From assembly GCF_000264945.2 (NCBI RefSeq), contig NZ_CP013070.1, positions 3,038,001 to 3,102,000 of the forward strand: a DNA stretch of 64,000 nt, read 5' to 3'. A program made the translations under genes and the position numbers. The DNA comes from Sphingobium indicum B90A (GTDB lineage Bacteria > Pseudomonadota > Alphaproteobacteria > Sphingomonadales > Sphingomonadaceae). Below the pieces are notes generated by a model. It was not told the DNA's origin. It made no database searches and saw only the letters and a list, made by a program, of their open reading frames with translations. Shown here piece after piece: positions 45,095-54,177 of this stretch. Position 1 is the first letter of the stretch, and every line of letters starts with the position of its first letter.

Positions 45095-45116
45095 CCCCTC
45101 CCGCAGGCGGGAGGGG
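45095..45116 (+). terminator. hairpin after mnmA
   Basis: CCCCTCCCGC and GCGGGAGGGG pair perfectly around AG, 5 bases after the stop. TTGGGGGTGGG follows rather than a T-run, so it may be a repeat of the CCTCCC type as well as a terminator. Confidence 0.5.
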
Positions 45117-45176
45117 TTGGGGGTGGGCCAGCGCGACCTTGCCCTTTCCCGCCCCGCCAAGTAAGGCCCGCGCGTC

Positions 45177-45839
45177 ATGACTCGTCCGCTCACCTTCGCC
45201 ATTCCCAAGGGGCGCATCCTCGATGAGGCGCTGCCCCTGCTCGCCCAGGCCGGTATCGAGCCGGAGGCGGAGTTCCATGAGAAGAAGAGCCGCGCCCTTC
45301 GCTTCGCCACCAACCGGCCGGACGTGTCGATCATCCGCGTGCGCGCCTTCGACGTGGCGACCTTCGTGGCGCATGGCGCGGCGCAGATCGGCATCGTGGG
45401 ATCGGACGTGCTGGAAGAGTTCGATTATTCCGAAATCTACGCGCCGGTGGACCTCGACATGGGCCATTGCCGCCTGTCGGTCGCCGAACCCGAAGGCCTG
45501 GCGGATGAGGATGAGGCGGCCATGAGCCATGTCCGGGTCGCGACCAAATATCCCTACCTTACCCGCAAATATTATGAGGCGCGGGGCATCCAGGCCGAAT
45601 GCGTGAAGCTGAACGGCGCGATGGAACTGGCGCCGTCGCTGGGCCTGTCGCGGCGGATCGTGGACCTTGTGTCCTCCGGCGCGACGCTGAAGGCCAACGG
45701 GCTGGTGGAGACGAACGTCATCATGGCTGTGTCGGCGCGGCTGATCGTCAATCGCGCCGCCTACAAGATGCGCTCGGCCGAACTGGTGCCGCTGGTGGAG
45801 GCCTTCCGCAAGGCCGTGGGAGGCAAGGATGCGGCGTAA
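45177..45839 (+). CDS. hisG: ATP phosphoribosyltransferase, short form
   Basis: 220 residues, first enzyme of histidine synthesis. [18 protein letters not shown] and the PRPP-loop region [22 protein letters not shown] are clear. It lacks the C-terminal allosteric domain of long HisG, so it should need the HisZ partner, which is not in the window. hisD follows after a palindromic repeat, then nusB and thiL. Confidence 0.94.
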   Translation: MTRPLTFAIPKGRILDEALPLLAQAGIEPEAEFHEKKSRALRFATNRPDVSIIRVRAFDVATFVAHGAAQIGIVGSDVLEEFDYSEIYAPVDLDMGHCRLSVAEPEGLADEDEAAMSHVRVATKYPYLTRKYYEARGIQAECVKLNGAMELAPSLGLSRRIVDLVSSGATLKANGLVETNVIMAVSARLIVNRAAYKMRSAELVPLVEAFRKAVGGKDAA

Positions 45840-45852
45840 TCCCCGCATCGTC

Positions 45853-45935
45853 GTTCCCGCGCAGGCGGGAACCCATCTCCAGAGCGTCATGCCTGACGCT
45901 TCTTATGGGAGATGGATCCCCGCCTCCGCGGGGAT
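45853..45935. repeat. triple-hairpin repeat between hisG and hisD
   Basis: Three hairpins in a row. GTTCCCGC/GCGGGAAC (45853-45872), then CCATCTCC/GGAGATGG (45873-45915) enclosing AGCGTCA/TGACGCT, then ATCCCCGC/GCGGGGAT (45916-45935). It sits inside the hisG-hisD operon, 25 bases before hisD. Confidence 0.75.
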
Positions 45936-45959
45936 GACGGAAAAAGAAGGAAAGGGCCG

Positions 45960-47249
45960 ATGACCTTCCGCCTTTCCACCACCGACAGCGACTTCGCCGC
46001 AGCCTTCGCCGCCCTGGTCGACGCCCGGCGCGAAGCCGATGAGGATGTATCCCGCGACGTCGCCGCGATCCTGAAGCGCGTCCGCGCAGAGGGCGACGCG
46101 GCGCTGGCGGACTATACCAGCCGCTTCGACCGGCACGACCTGGACGTCAGCGGCTGGGCGGTGGAGCCTGCCCAATGCCGCAAGGCGCTGGAGAGCATTT
46201 CCACCGAATTGCGCGACGCTCTGGAACTCGCGGCGGCGCGCATCGCGGCCTATCATGAAAAGCAGAAGCCGCAGGACAGCGACAGCGTCGACGCGGCGGG
46301 CGCGCGCCTCGGCGCCCGCTGGAGCGCGGTGGACGCGGCGGGGCTGTACGTGCCCGGCGGCCGCGCCGCCTATCCCAGTTCGCTGCTGATGAACGTCATC
46401 CCCGCCAGGGTCGCGGGCGTCCGGCGCATCGCCATGGTCACGCCGACCCCCGATGGCGAGATCAACCCGCTGGTGCTCGCTGCCGCCGCCATCGCGGGGA
46501 TCGAGGAAATCTGGCGCGTCGGCGGGGCGCAGGCGGTGGCCGCGCTCGCCTATGGCACGGACCGGATCAGGCCGGTCGACGTCATCACCGGCCCCGGCAA
46601 CGCCTGGGTGGCGGAGGCGAAGCGCCAGCTTTACGGCGTGGTCGGCATCGACATGGTGGCGGGCCCGTCGGAGATCGTCGTGGTCGCGGACGCGAAGAAC
46701 GATCCCGACTGGATCGCCGCCGACCTGCTCAGCCAGTCGGAACATGACCCGACCAGCCAGTCCATCCTCTTCACCGACGACGCGGCCTTCGCCGATGCGG
46801 TCGCGGCGGCGGTGGACCGGCGCCTGCCGCTGCTGTCGACGCAGGCGGTGGCGACGACGAGCTGGACCGCCAACGGCGCGATCATCGTCGTGCGCGACCT
46901 GGACGAGGCCATGCCGCTGGTCGACCGCCTGGCCGCCGAGCATCTGGAACTGGCCGTGGACGACCCCGACGCCCTGTTCGCGCAGGTGCGCCACGCCGGG
47001 TCCGTCTTCCTGGGCCGGATGACGCCGGAGGCGGTGGGCGATTATGTCGCCGGGCCGAACCATGTGCTGCCGACCGGCCGCCGGGCGCGCTTCTCTTCGG
47101 GCCTGTCGGTGCTGGACTTCATGAAGCGCACCAGCTTCCTCAGCCTCGACCGGCGCGCCATTGACGCCATCGGCCCCGCCGCCGTCGCGCTGGCGGAGGC
47201 GGAGGGGCTTCCTGCCCATGCGGCTTCGGTGGCCTTGAGATTGAAATGA
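45960..47249 (+). CDS. hisD: histidinol dehydrogenase
   Basis: 429 residues catalysing the last two oxidations to histidine. GLYVPGGRAAYPSSLLMN, VGGAQAVAALAYGT, VDVITGPGNAWVAEAKRQLYG and the catalytic AAEHLEL (Glu/His pair) are intact, together with the zinc ligands in LSQSEHDP. ATG 45960 follows GAAGGAAAGGG. Its downstream neighbour nusB starts 37 bases later. Confidence 0.96.
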   Translation: MTFRLSTTDSDFAAAFAALVDARREADEDVSRDVAAILKRVRAEGDAALADYTSRFDRHDLDVSGWAVEPAQCRKALESISTELRDALELAAARIAAYHEKQKPQDSDSVDAAGARLGARWSAVDAAGLYVPGGRAAYPSSLLMNVIPARVAGVRRIAMVTPTPDGEINPLVLAAAAIAGIEEIWRVGGAQAVAALAYGTDRIRPVDVITGPGNAWVAEAKRQLYGVVGIDMVAGPSEIVVVADAKNDPDWIAADLLSQSEHDPTSQSILFTDDAAFADAVAAAVDRRLPLLSTQAVATTSWTANGAIIVVRDLDEAMPLVDRLAAEHLELAVDDPDALFAQVRHAGSVFLGRMTPEAVGDYVAGPNHVLPTGRRARFSSGLSVLDFMKRTSFLSLDRRAIDAIGPAAVALAEAEGLPAHAASVALRLK

Positions 47250-47286
47250 CTCGTTCAAACCGCCCGAACGGCTATAGGGAATCCCG

Positions 47287-47733
47287 ATGAACGACCGCTC
47301 CAAATCCCGCTCCGCCGCGCGCCTTGCCGCGGTCCAGGCGCTGTACCAGCTGGAGATGGAGGGCACGCCGCTCCACCTGCTGCTGCATGAATTCCACCAG
47401 CACCGCCTGGGCGCCACCATCGAAGACGTGACCTACGCGCAGGCGGAGGAGAGCTTCTTCGACGATGTCGTGCAGGGCGTGGACCGCCGCCGCGAGGAGA
47501 TCGACGCGCTGATCGTGGCGCGCCTTTCCAAGGGCTGGAGCCTGGAACGGCTCGACAAGCCGATGCGGCAGATTTTGCGCGCCGGCACCTATGAACTGCT
47601 CGCCCGCAAGGATGTGGCGACCGGCACCGCGATCAGCGAATATGTCGACGTCGCCCACGCCTTCTACGACAAGCGCGAGGCGGGCTTCGTCAACGGCCTG
47701 CTGGACGCGGTGGCGAAGGATGTGCGGAAATAG
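47287..47733 (+). CDS. nusB: transcription antitermination factor NusB
   Basis: 148 residues, all helical. ARLAAVQALYQLEME opens the protein, and WSLERLDKPMRQILRAGTYELL and SEYVDVAHAFYDKREAGFVNGLLDAVAK mark the conserved core that binds boxA RNA with NusE. The hisD-nusB-thiL order is a local arrangement; nusB beside thiL is common in proteobacteria. Confidence 0.95.
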   Translation: MNDRSKSRSAARLAAVQALYQLEMEGTPLHLLLHEFHQHRLGATIEDVTYAQAEESFFDDVVQGVDRRREEIDALIVARLSKGWSLERLDKPMRQILRAGTYELLARKDVATGTAISEYVDVAHAFYDKREAGFVNGLLDAVAKDVRK

Positions 47734-47760
47734 GGGCTGTTCTATCCTCGACAGAACAAT

Positions 47761-47826
47761 GTGCTCCTGCGCAGGCAGGAGCCCAGTTCAGACGGTGGGC
47801 CTGGGCTCCTGCCTGCGCAGGAGCAC
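47761..47826. repeat. 26-bp-stem palindromic repeat between nusB and thiL
   Basis: The left arm (47761-47786) and right arm (47801-47826) are perfect reverse complements over 26 bases, starting GTGCTCCTGCGCAGGCAGG, around a 14-base loop. Each arm contains its own smaller palindrome CTCCTGCGCAGGCAGG. A 12-bp relative is at 15812-15839. It ends 27 bases before thiL. Confidence 0.88.
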
Positions 47827-47853
47827 GGAACGCTAAAGAGGGGCGGTGGCACC

Positions 47854-48768
47854 ATGTCCGCTGAATCCCGTTTCCTGACCCTGCTCCGCCTGCTGGCGAA
47901 CGATCCGGCCGCTCAGGGCCTGCGGGACGATGTGGCGGTGCTGGAGGTCGGCGGCGCCCGGCTGATCCTGACCAGCGACACGATGGTGGAGGGGGTGCAT
48001 CATCTCCCCGCCGATCCGCCCGCCGACATCGGCTGGAAGCTCGCCGCCGTGAACCTTTCCGATCTCGCCGCCAAGGGCGCGAAGCCGCTCGGCTGCCTGC
48101 TCAACTATGCGCTGTCCGGCGATGAATCCTGGGACGCCGCCTTTCTGGAAGGGCTGGGCGAGGCGCTGGCGCGTCACGCCATGCCTTTGCTGGGCGGCGA
48201 CACGGTGCAGATGCCGCGTGGCGCGCCGCGCAGCTACAGCCTGACCGCGCTGGGCCAAGCGACCGGCCCCGTCCCCCTGCGCGGCGGCGCGAAGGCGGGG
48301 GACAGGCTCTATCTGACCGGCCCGGTGGGCGATGCGGGCATCGGCCTGGAACTGCTGCAAACCGTGAAGGGGGCGTCCGGCCCGCTGGTGGACGCCTATC
48401 GCCGCCCGCGCCCGCGCCTGGCCGAAGGGGCGCTGCTCGCGCCGCACGTCCATGCGATGATGGACGTGTCGGACGGCCTGCTGATCGACGCCGCCCGCAT
48501 GGCGGAGGCAAGCGGGCTGGCGGTCACCATCGACCATATCCCCCTCTCCCCCGCGCTGGAGGCCACGCGGGGCGCCAGCAACGCGGTCCAGATCGCGGCG
48601 GCGCGGGCCGGGGACGATTATGAACTGCTCTTCGCCCTGCCCGCCGCGGTCAAGCCGCCCGTGCGCGCCATACCCATCGGCCGCTTCGCCAAGGGCAGGG
48701 GGCTGACGCTGAAGATCGACGGCGTGGCGATCCCGCTGCCGGACCGGCTCGGCTGGGAACATGGCTGA
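47854..48768 (+). CDS. thiL: thiamine-monophosphate kinase
   Basis: 304 residues making thiamine diphosphate from the monophosphate. LRDDVAVLEVGG, LTSDTMVEGVHH, NLSDLAAKGAKPLG, GGDTVQ, MMDVSDGLLIDA and RAGDDYELLF are the metal and nucleotide motifs. ATG 47854 gives a start slightly shorter than in enterics, but nothing essential is missing. Confidence 0.94.
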   Translation: MSAESRFLTLLRLLANDPAAQGLRDDVAVLEVGGARLILTSDTMVEGVHHLPADPPADIGWKLAAVNLSDLAAKGAKPLGCLLNYALSGDESWDAAFLEGLGEALARHAMPLLGGDTVQMPRGAPRSYSLTALGQATGPVPLRGGAKAGDRLYLTGPVGDAGIGLELLQTVKGASGPLVDAYRRPRPRLAEGALLAPHVHAMMDVSDGLLIDAARMAEASGLAVTIDHIPLSPALEATRGASNAVQIAAARAGDDYELLFALPAAVKPPVRAIPIGRFAKGRGLTLKIDGVAIPLPDRLGWEHG

Positions 48769-48894
48769 TTTGGCTTAATATCGTAACGGGTTGACGCAGC
48801 CCGTCCGCCCTGTAGCTTCACCCCCGACCTTTCTCAGCCCGGTAGGACCGCATGACATGCGTGAGCTACGATGCTGATCGACGCGGTGCCCGAA

Positions 48895-48915
48895 GCCGGA
48901 AGCGCATGTTCCGGC
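48895..48915 (+). other. hairpin in the hppA leader
   Basis: GCCGGAA and TTCCGGC pair around GCGCATG, 82 bases before the hppA start. It lies in the 229-base gap after thiL, with no clear terminator or promoter around it. It could be a thiL hairpin or a leader structure. Confidence 0.35.
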
Positions 48916-48997
48916 CGCCCGCCCCTATGCCCTTCGCCCGCCCGTCATTCCCTGCGGAGCGGCCGATGACAGACATGACAGGGGGAGAGGAACATCC

Positions 48998-51121
48998 ATG
49001 CAGATTGTCACGATTGCCATAGGGTGCGGCCTGCTGGCCGTGCTCTACGGCCTGTTCACCAGTCGACAGGTGCTGGCGGCGTCCGCCGGCAATGAAACCA
49101 TGCAGCAGATAGCAGGCGCGATACAGGAGGGGGCAAAGGCCTATCTCAGCCGCCAATATGCCACCATCGCCGTGGTCGGCGTCGTCGTCGCGGCGCTGGT
49201 CTTCTTCTTCCTGGGCGCGACGTCGGCGGTCGGCTTCCTGATCGGGGCGATCCTTTCGGGCGCGGCGGGCTTCATCGGCATGAACATCTCCGTGCGCGCG
49301 AACGTCCGCACGGCGGAGGCCGCGCGCGGCACGCTGCAAAGCGGGCTGACCGTCGCCTTCCGGGCGGGCGCGATCACCGGCATGCTGGTGGCGGGGCTGG
49401 CCCTGCTCGCGATCAGCGTCTTCTTCTGGTATCTGACCGGACCGGCGGGCCATGCGCCCGACGACCGGATCGTGATCGACTCCCTCGTCGCGCTGGCCTT
49501 CGGCGCCAGCCTCATCTCCATCTTCGCCCGTCTGGGCGGCGGCATCTTCACCAAGGCGGCCGACGTCGGCGCGGACCTGGTCGGCAAGGTGGAGGCGGGC
49601 ATTCCGGAGGATGATCCCCGCAACCCCGCCGTCATCGCGGACAATGTCGGCGACAATGTCGGCGACTGCGCGGGCATGGCGGCCGACCTGTTCGAAACCT
49701 ATGTGGTGACGGTGGGCGCGACCATGGTGCTGACCGCGCTGCTGGTGACGGGCGTCGACAACGCCTTCCTGATGCGCCTGATGTCGCTGCCGCTGATCGT
49801 CGGCGGCGTGTGCATCATCACCTCCATCATCGGCACCTATATGGTGCGGCTGGGCGCGAGCCAGTCGATCATGGGCGCGCTCTACAAGGGCTTCTGGACC
49901 ACCGCGATCCTGTCGATCCCGGCCCTCTATGCCGTGACCCGCTTCGCGCTGGGCGACCTCGACGCCCGTTTCGGCGCCGATCTGGACGGGGCGGGCGGCT
50001 ATACCGGCATGGCGCTGTTCTGGGCTATGATGGTCGGCCTGGCGGTCACGGGCCTGATCGTCTGGATCACCGAATATTATACCGGCACCAACTACCGCCC
50101 GGTGCGCAGCATCGCCCGCGCTTCGGAAACCGGCCATGGCACCAACGTCATCCAGGGGCTGGCCGTCAGCCTGGAGGCCACCGCTTTGCCGACGCTGGTG
50201 ATCGTGGCGGGCATCATCGTCGCCCATCAGCTTGCGGGCCTGATCGGCATCGCCTTCGCCGCGACCGCCATGCTGGCGCTGGCGGGCATGGTCGTGGCGC
50301 TGGACGCATACGGCCCCGTCACCGACAATGCGGGCGGCATCGCGGAAATGTCGCATCTGGACGACAGCGTCCGGGTCAAGACCGATGCGCTGGACGCGGT
50401 GGGCAACACCACCAAGGCGGTGACGAAGGGCTATGCCATCGGTTCGGCGGGGCTGGCCGCGCTGGTGCTGTTCGGCGCCTATACGGAGGATCTGAAATTC
50501 TACAACTCGGCTCTCGGCCTGACCGAGCCGGTCGATTTCAGCCTTTCCAACCCCTATGTCATCGTCGGCCTGCTGCTGGGGGCGCTGCTGCCCTATCTGT
50601 TCGGCGCGATGGGCATGACCGCCGTGGGACGAGCAGCCGGTGACGTGGTCAAGGATGTGCGCGAGCAGTTCGCCACCAACAAGGGCATCATGGAGGGCAC
50701 GTCGCGGCCCAACTACGCCCGCACGGTGGACCTGGTCACCCGCGCCGCCATCAAGGAGATGATCGTGCCCAGCCTGCTTCCCGTGCTGGCGCCGATCGTC
50801 GTCTATTTCGCGATCTCCGCGGTGGCGGGCACGCCCAACGGCTTCGCGGCGCTGGGCGCATTGCTGCTGGGCGTCATCGTCTCCGGCCTGTTCGTGGCGC
50901 TGTCCATGACTTCGGGCGGCGGCGCGTGGGACAATGCGAAGAAATATATCGAGGACGGCCATCATGGCGGCAAGGGCAGCGAAGCCCATAAGGCGGCCGT
51001 GACCGGCGACACGGTCGGCGATCCCTACAAGGACACGGCGGGACCGGCGGTGAATCCGATGATCAAGATCACCAACATCGTCGCCCTGCTGCTGCTGGCG
51101 GCTTTGGCGCACGGCGCGTAA
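48998..51121 (+). CDS. hppA: membrane-bound proton-pumping pyrophosphatase
   Basis: 707 residues with about 16 helices. The substrate site [21 protein letters not shown] and [12 protein letters not shown] and the C-terminal [18 protein letters not shown] are intact. In [16 protein letters not shown] the Lys and Thr correspond to the K+-independent type. It uses PPi hydrolysis to pump H+. ATG 48998 follows AGGGGGAGAGGAA. A stem-loop terminator follows the stop. Confidence 0.95.
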   Translation: MQIVTIAIGCGLLAVLYGLFTSRQVLAASAGNETMQQIAGAIQEGAKAYLSRQYATIAVVGVVVAALVFFFLGATSAVGFLIGAILSGAAGFIGMNISVRANVRTAEAARGTLQSGLTVAFRAGAITGMLVAGLALLAISVFFWYLTGPAGHAPDDRIVIDSLVALAFGASLISIFARLGGGIFTKAADVGADLVGKVEAGIPEDDPRNPAVIADNVGDNVGDCAGMAADLFETYVVTVGATMVLTALLVTGVDNAFLMRLMSLPLIVGGVCIITSIIGTYMVRLGASQSIMGALYKGFWTTAILSIPALYAVTRFALGDLDARFGADLDGAGGYTGMALFWAMMVGLAVTGLIVWITEYYTGTNYRPVRSIARASETGHGTNVIQGLAVSLEATALPTLVIVAGIIVAHQLAGLIGIAFAATAMLALAGMVVALDAYGPVTDNAGGIAEMSHLDDSVRVKTDALDAVGNTTKAVTKGYAIGSAGLAALVLFGAYTEDLKFYNSALGLTEPVDFSLSNPYVIVGLLLGALLPYLFGAMGMTAVGRAAGDVVKDVREQFATNKGIMEGTSRPNYARTVDLVTRAAIKEMIVPSLLPVLAPIVVYFAISAVAGTPNGFAALGALLLGVIVSGLFVALSMTSGGGAWDNAKKYIEDGHHGGKGSEAHKAAVTGDTVGDPYKDTAGPAVNPMIKITNIVALLLLAALAHGA

Positions 51122-51150
51122 CGCCCCGGTAAAAAAGGGAAAGACAGGGA

Positions 51151-51183
51151 AATGGCTCCGCCTTATAGAAAGGCGGGGCCATT
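51151..51183 (+). terminator. hppA terminator
   Basis: AATGGCTCCGCC pairs with GGCGGGGCCATT (one T:G pair) around TTATAGAAA, followed by ATTTTAC. Confidence 0.75.
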
Positions 51184-51200
51184 ATTTTACGGGGGAAAGA

Positions 51201-53147
51201 TTGAGGGGGTTTTCTATCGTCGCGGGCATGGCGCTCGCGCAGCTTTGCCTGTCCGCCAGCGCGCAAACGGCGCCCGCGTCCAAGGAATGGCCGATAGAGG
51301 CCTTTGCCGAACTGCCGGCGATGGTGGAACCGCAACTCTCCCCCGATGGGATGCGCGTGGCCGCCAGGGTGGCGCGCAATGGCGAACTGCTGCTGCTGAT
51401 CGCCGCCATCGCGGATGGGCCAGACCGGCTCCATGCCCTGCCATTGGGGGAACATGACCTCAACTGGTGGCGCTGGGTCAATGACGACTGGCTGATCGCG
51501 GGCATCGGCAGCGAGGCCAATGTCCAGGGCATGCCCTGGTCGATCAGCCGGGTCGCCAGCATCAAGCGGGACGGGTCGAAGATCAACATGCTGGCCAAGA
51601 ATGTCGCGGCGCAGAATGGCGACGACGTCATATGGGTCGCCCAGGACGGCAGCCCGCGCATCCTGCTGGCCTATCAGACGTCGATCTACAGCAATGCCGC
51701 CGGCTTCTGGCCTCAGGTGGACGAGGTGGACGTCTCCACCGGCAAGCTGCGCACCGTGGTGCAGCCGCGCCAGAACGTCATGTCCTGGTATGCCGATGCG
51801 GCGGGCATGGTGCGCATGGGGGTGGGCTATGACGATGCGACGCGCACGTCGAAGCTGCTCTATCGCGCCGACGGCCGCTCCGGCTTCCGCATGATCGACC
51901 GGGCAGACCGCCGCCGCGACGAATCCATGGTCGTGCCGCTGCTGTTCACCGCCGATCCGGCCAAGGCCATCGCCAGCGACGATCATGAGGGCACCGACGC
52001 CCTGTACGAATATGACCTGTCCAGGCTGGAACTGGGCAGAAAGATCTTCGCCGCGCCGGGCTTCGACATCGACCGGATCGAACGCGATACCGCCGGCACC
52101 GGCCTTGCGGGCGTGCGCTATACCGCGGACGGGCCGGGCGTGCACTGGTTCGACGAGGGGCTGGCGAAGGTCCAGGCCGACATCGACAAGGCGGTGGGGG
52201 CAGGCCGGCGTGCCCGGATCGTGTCCACCAGCCGGGACCAGCAGCGCATGATCGTGCATGTCGGCGGCGCGGACCAGCCGGGCACCTATTATTATTACGA
52301 CACCGCCGTCGGCGCGATGAGCATGTTGGCGAAGATCAGCGACAAATTCGGTCCCAAGGTCCATCTCTCGCCGGTCAGGACGATCCGCTACAAGGCGCGC
52401 GACGGGCTGGAGATCGCCGCGGTGCTGACCCTGCCGGCGGGCAGGGATGCAAAGGATCTGCCGCTGATCTTGATGCCGCATGGCGGCCCCTTCGCCCGCG
52501 ACAGCGAGGAATGGGACTGGTGGGCGCAGTTCCTGGCCCATCGCGGCTATGCGGTGCTGCAACCCAATTATCGCGGTTCTTCCGGCTACGGCACAGCCTT
52601 CGCGGAAAAGGGCGAGGGGCAATGGGGCCTTGCCATGCAGGACGACCTCAACGACGCGGTTGACTGGGCGGTGAAGGAGGGGATCGCCGACGCGAAGCGG
52701 GTCTGCATCGTCGGCGCCTCCTATGGCGGCTATGCGGCGATGCGCGGCGCGCAACGCGACGGCGCGCGCTATCGCTGCGCCGTGTCCTATGCCGGCGTGT
52801 CGGACCTTTCGGCCATGATGCGCTATGACAGCCGTTTCCTGAATCATGGCGGGCGCAAGGATTGGCTGAAGGAGCAGGCGCCCGATTTCGCCGCCGTTTC
52901 CCCCATCCATTTCGCCGCCCAATTTTCCACCCCCATCCTGCTGATGCACGGCAGGAAGGATCGGCGGGTGCAGGTGAACCAGTCGCGCGAGATGGCGGAA
53001 AAGTTGAAGGCGGCGGGCAAGGTCGCCGGGCGCGACTATATCTATGTCGAACAGCCGCTGGCCGACCATTTCTTCTCCCGCCAGGCCGACCGGCTGGAAT
53101 TCCTCCAGCGCCTCGACGCCTTTCTGAAGGAGCATAATCCCGCCTGA
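51201..53147 (+). CDS. S9-family (prolyl oligopeptidase-like) serine peptidase
   Basis: 648 residues. A likely signal peptide (GMALAQLCLSASAQTA) follows the TTG start at 51201, which has GGGGGAAAGA before it; ATG 51228 is less likely. An N-terminal beta-propeller region precedes the catalytic domain with MPHGGPFARDSEEWDWWAQFLAHRGYAVLQPNYRGS-type oxyanion region, nucleophile Ser507 in GASYGG, Asp in HGRKDRRV and His in LADHFF. It should cleave short peptides in the periplasm. Monocistronic. Confidence 0.88.
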   Translation: MRGFSIVAGMALAQLCLSASAQTAPASKEWPIEAFAELPAMVEPQLSPDGMRVAARVARNGELLLLIAAIADGPDRLHALPLGEHDLNWWRWVNDDWLIAGIGSEANVQGMPWSISRVASIKRDGSKINMLAKNVAAQNGDDVIWVAQDGSPRILLAYQTSIYSNAAGFWPQVDEVDVSTGKLRTVVQPRQNVMSWYADAAGMVRMGVGYDDATRTSKLLYRADGRSGFRMIDRADRRRDESMVVPLLFTADPAKAIASDDHEGTDALYEYDLSRLELGRKIFAAPGFDIDRIERDTAGTGLAGVRYTADGPGVHWFDEGLAKVQADIDKAVGAGRRARIVSTSRDQQRMIVHVGGADQPGTYYYYDTAVGAMSMLAKISDKFGPKVHLSPVRTIRYKARDGLEIAAVLTLPAGRDAKDLPLILMPHGGPFARDSEEWDWWAQFLAHRGYAVLQPNYRGSSGYGTAFAEKGEGQWGLAMQDDLNDAVDWAVKEGIADAKRVCIVGASYGGYAAMRGAQRDGARYRCAVSYAGVSDLSAMMRYDSRFLNHGGRKDWLKEQAPDFAAVSPIHFAAQFSTPILLMHGRKDRRVQVNQSREMAEKLKAAGKVAGRDYIYVEQPLADHFFSRQADRLEFLQRLDAFLKEHNPA

Positions 53148-53258
53148 ACCATGACGGGCAGGGGCGCGTCACAAATAAGAAATGATATAGTCACATGATT
53201 GTAACGCATCGGTCATAGTTCGCGCCCGTCCGCCACCATGGCGAGGGAGAATGACATC

Positions 53259-53939
53259 ATGCGATCGATCCACAAGCTGCTGCCCGCGCTCGCCCTGCTG
53301 GCCGCCGCCACCGCGGCGCATGCCAGCGAGGACGAACAGCTTTGGACCACCGCCAGCGCGACGGTGAAGCTCAGCGATCGCTGGCGCTTTTCGCAAGAGG
53401 TCGTTGCCCGGTTCAGCGACGATCGCGACGGGCTGTACGAGGTCGAGATGAATTCGCTGATCGGCTACAGGATCGGCGGGAAGGTGACGGTCTGGGCGGG
53501 CTACACCCACGATCCCAATTATAATGGCGGGGACTTCGCGGTCATGGAGCATCGCGGGCGCCAGCAGGTGACCTTCGACAATATCGTGAAGGTCGGCCCC
53601 GGCCAGCTCAGCGCCCGACTGCGGCTGGAGGAACGCTGGCGCGAGGGGATCGACGGCACGGCCTGGCGGCTGCGTCCCTATGTCAAATATGTGCTGCCGT
53701 TCCGGGAAGGCGGCAAAACCGCGCTGCTGCTCAGCCATGAGAGCTTCATCGACTTGAACACCACCAATTTCCAGCGGGTGCAGGGCGAGGAGCGGATGCG
53801 CAACCTGATCGCCATCACCACCCCGATCGCGAAGAATGTGAATGCGGAGATCGGCTATCTGCACCAGCACGGCTTTCGGCCGGACGCCGACGACAGCAAC
53901 GACCATGTGGCGTCCTTTTCGCTGGGCTTCAGCTTCTAA
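53259..53939 (+). CDS. DUF2490 outer-membrane beta-barrel protein
   Basis: 226 residues from ATG 53259, nine bases after GAGGGAG. A signal peptide (HKLLPALALLAAATAAHA) leads to alternating hydrophobic beta strands, for example WTTASATVKLSDRWRFSQEVVARF, VTVWAGYTHDPNY and the terminal FSLGFSF ending in an aromatic residue as in outer-membrane barrels. Function of the family is unknown. The leader upstream (53150-53235) is AT-rich compared with its surroundings. Confidence 0.83.
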   Translation: MRSIHKLLPALALLAAATAAHASEDEQLWTTASATVKLSDRWRFSQEVVARFSDDRDGLYEVEMNSLIGYRIGGKVTVWAGYTHDPNYNGGDFAVMEHRGRQQVTFDNIVKVGPGQLSARLRLEERWREGIDGTAWRLRPYVKYVLPFREGGKTALLLSHESFIDLNTTNFQRVQGEERMRNLIAITTPIAKNVNAEIGYLHQHGFRPDADDSNDHVASFSLGFSF

Positions 53940-53946
53940 CGAACCT

Positions 53947-54117
53947 AATCCTCTCTGCGCGCAGCGTGGGGAGGGGGACCATGCGAAGCATGGTGGAGGG
54001 GAAATGCGCAGGTCGTGCCCCTTTCCCCTCCACCACCGCTTTCAGCGGCGTCGAAGAGAGTCACGTGCCTCTCTTCGACCCTCCCCATCTCCCGATGGGG
54101 AGGAATAGGATAGGTCC
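53947..54117. repeat. GGGGAGGAATAGGAT palindromic repeat, copy 4, with an inserted hairpin
   Basis: Starts TAATCCTCTCTGCGCGCAGC, ends GGGGAGGAATAGGATAGG. It is longer than the other copies because GTCGAAGAGAG and CTCTCTTCGAC (54052-54080), an extra perfect 11-bp hairpin, lie inside the right arm. Confidence 0.85.
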
Positions 54118-54177
54118 GCTCTCCCCCCAACCCGCCAGACTTGCCCAGCCCGCCCCCGCCAGCCTATACGCTGCGCC

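Noticed and set aside
48791..48820. TTGACG with TGTAGC as an hppA promoter
   Set aside because: Spacing is 14 bases, too short, and the -10 match is poor.
48866..51112. 748-codon open frame antisense to hppA, His/Asp-rich
   Set aside because: Produced by GC3-rich codons of hppA on the other strand; composition is unlike a protein and hppA is certain.
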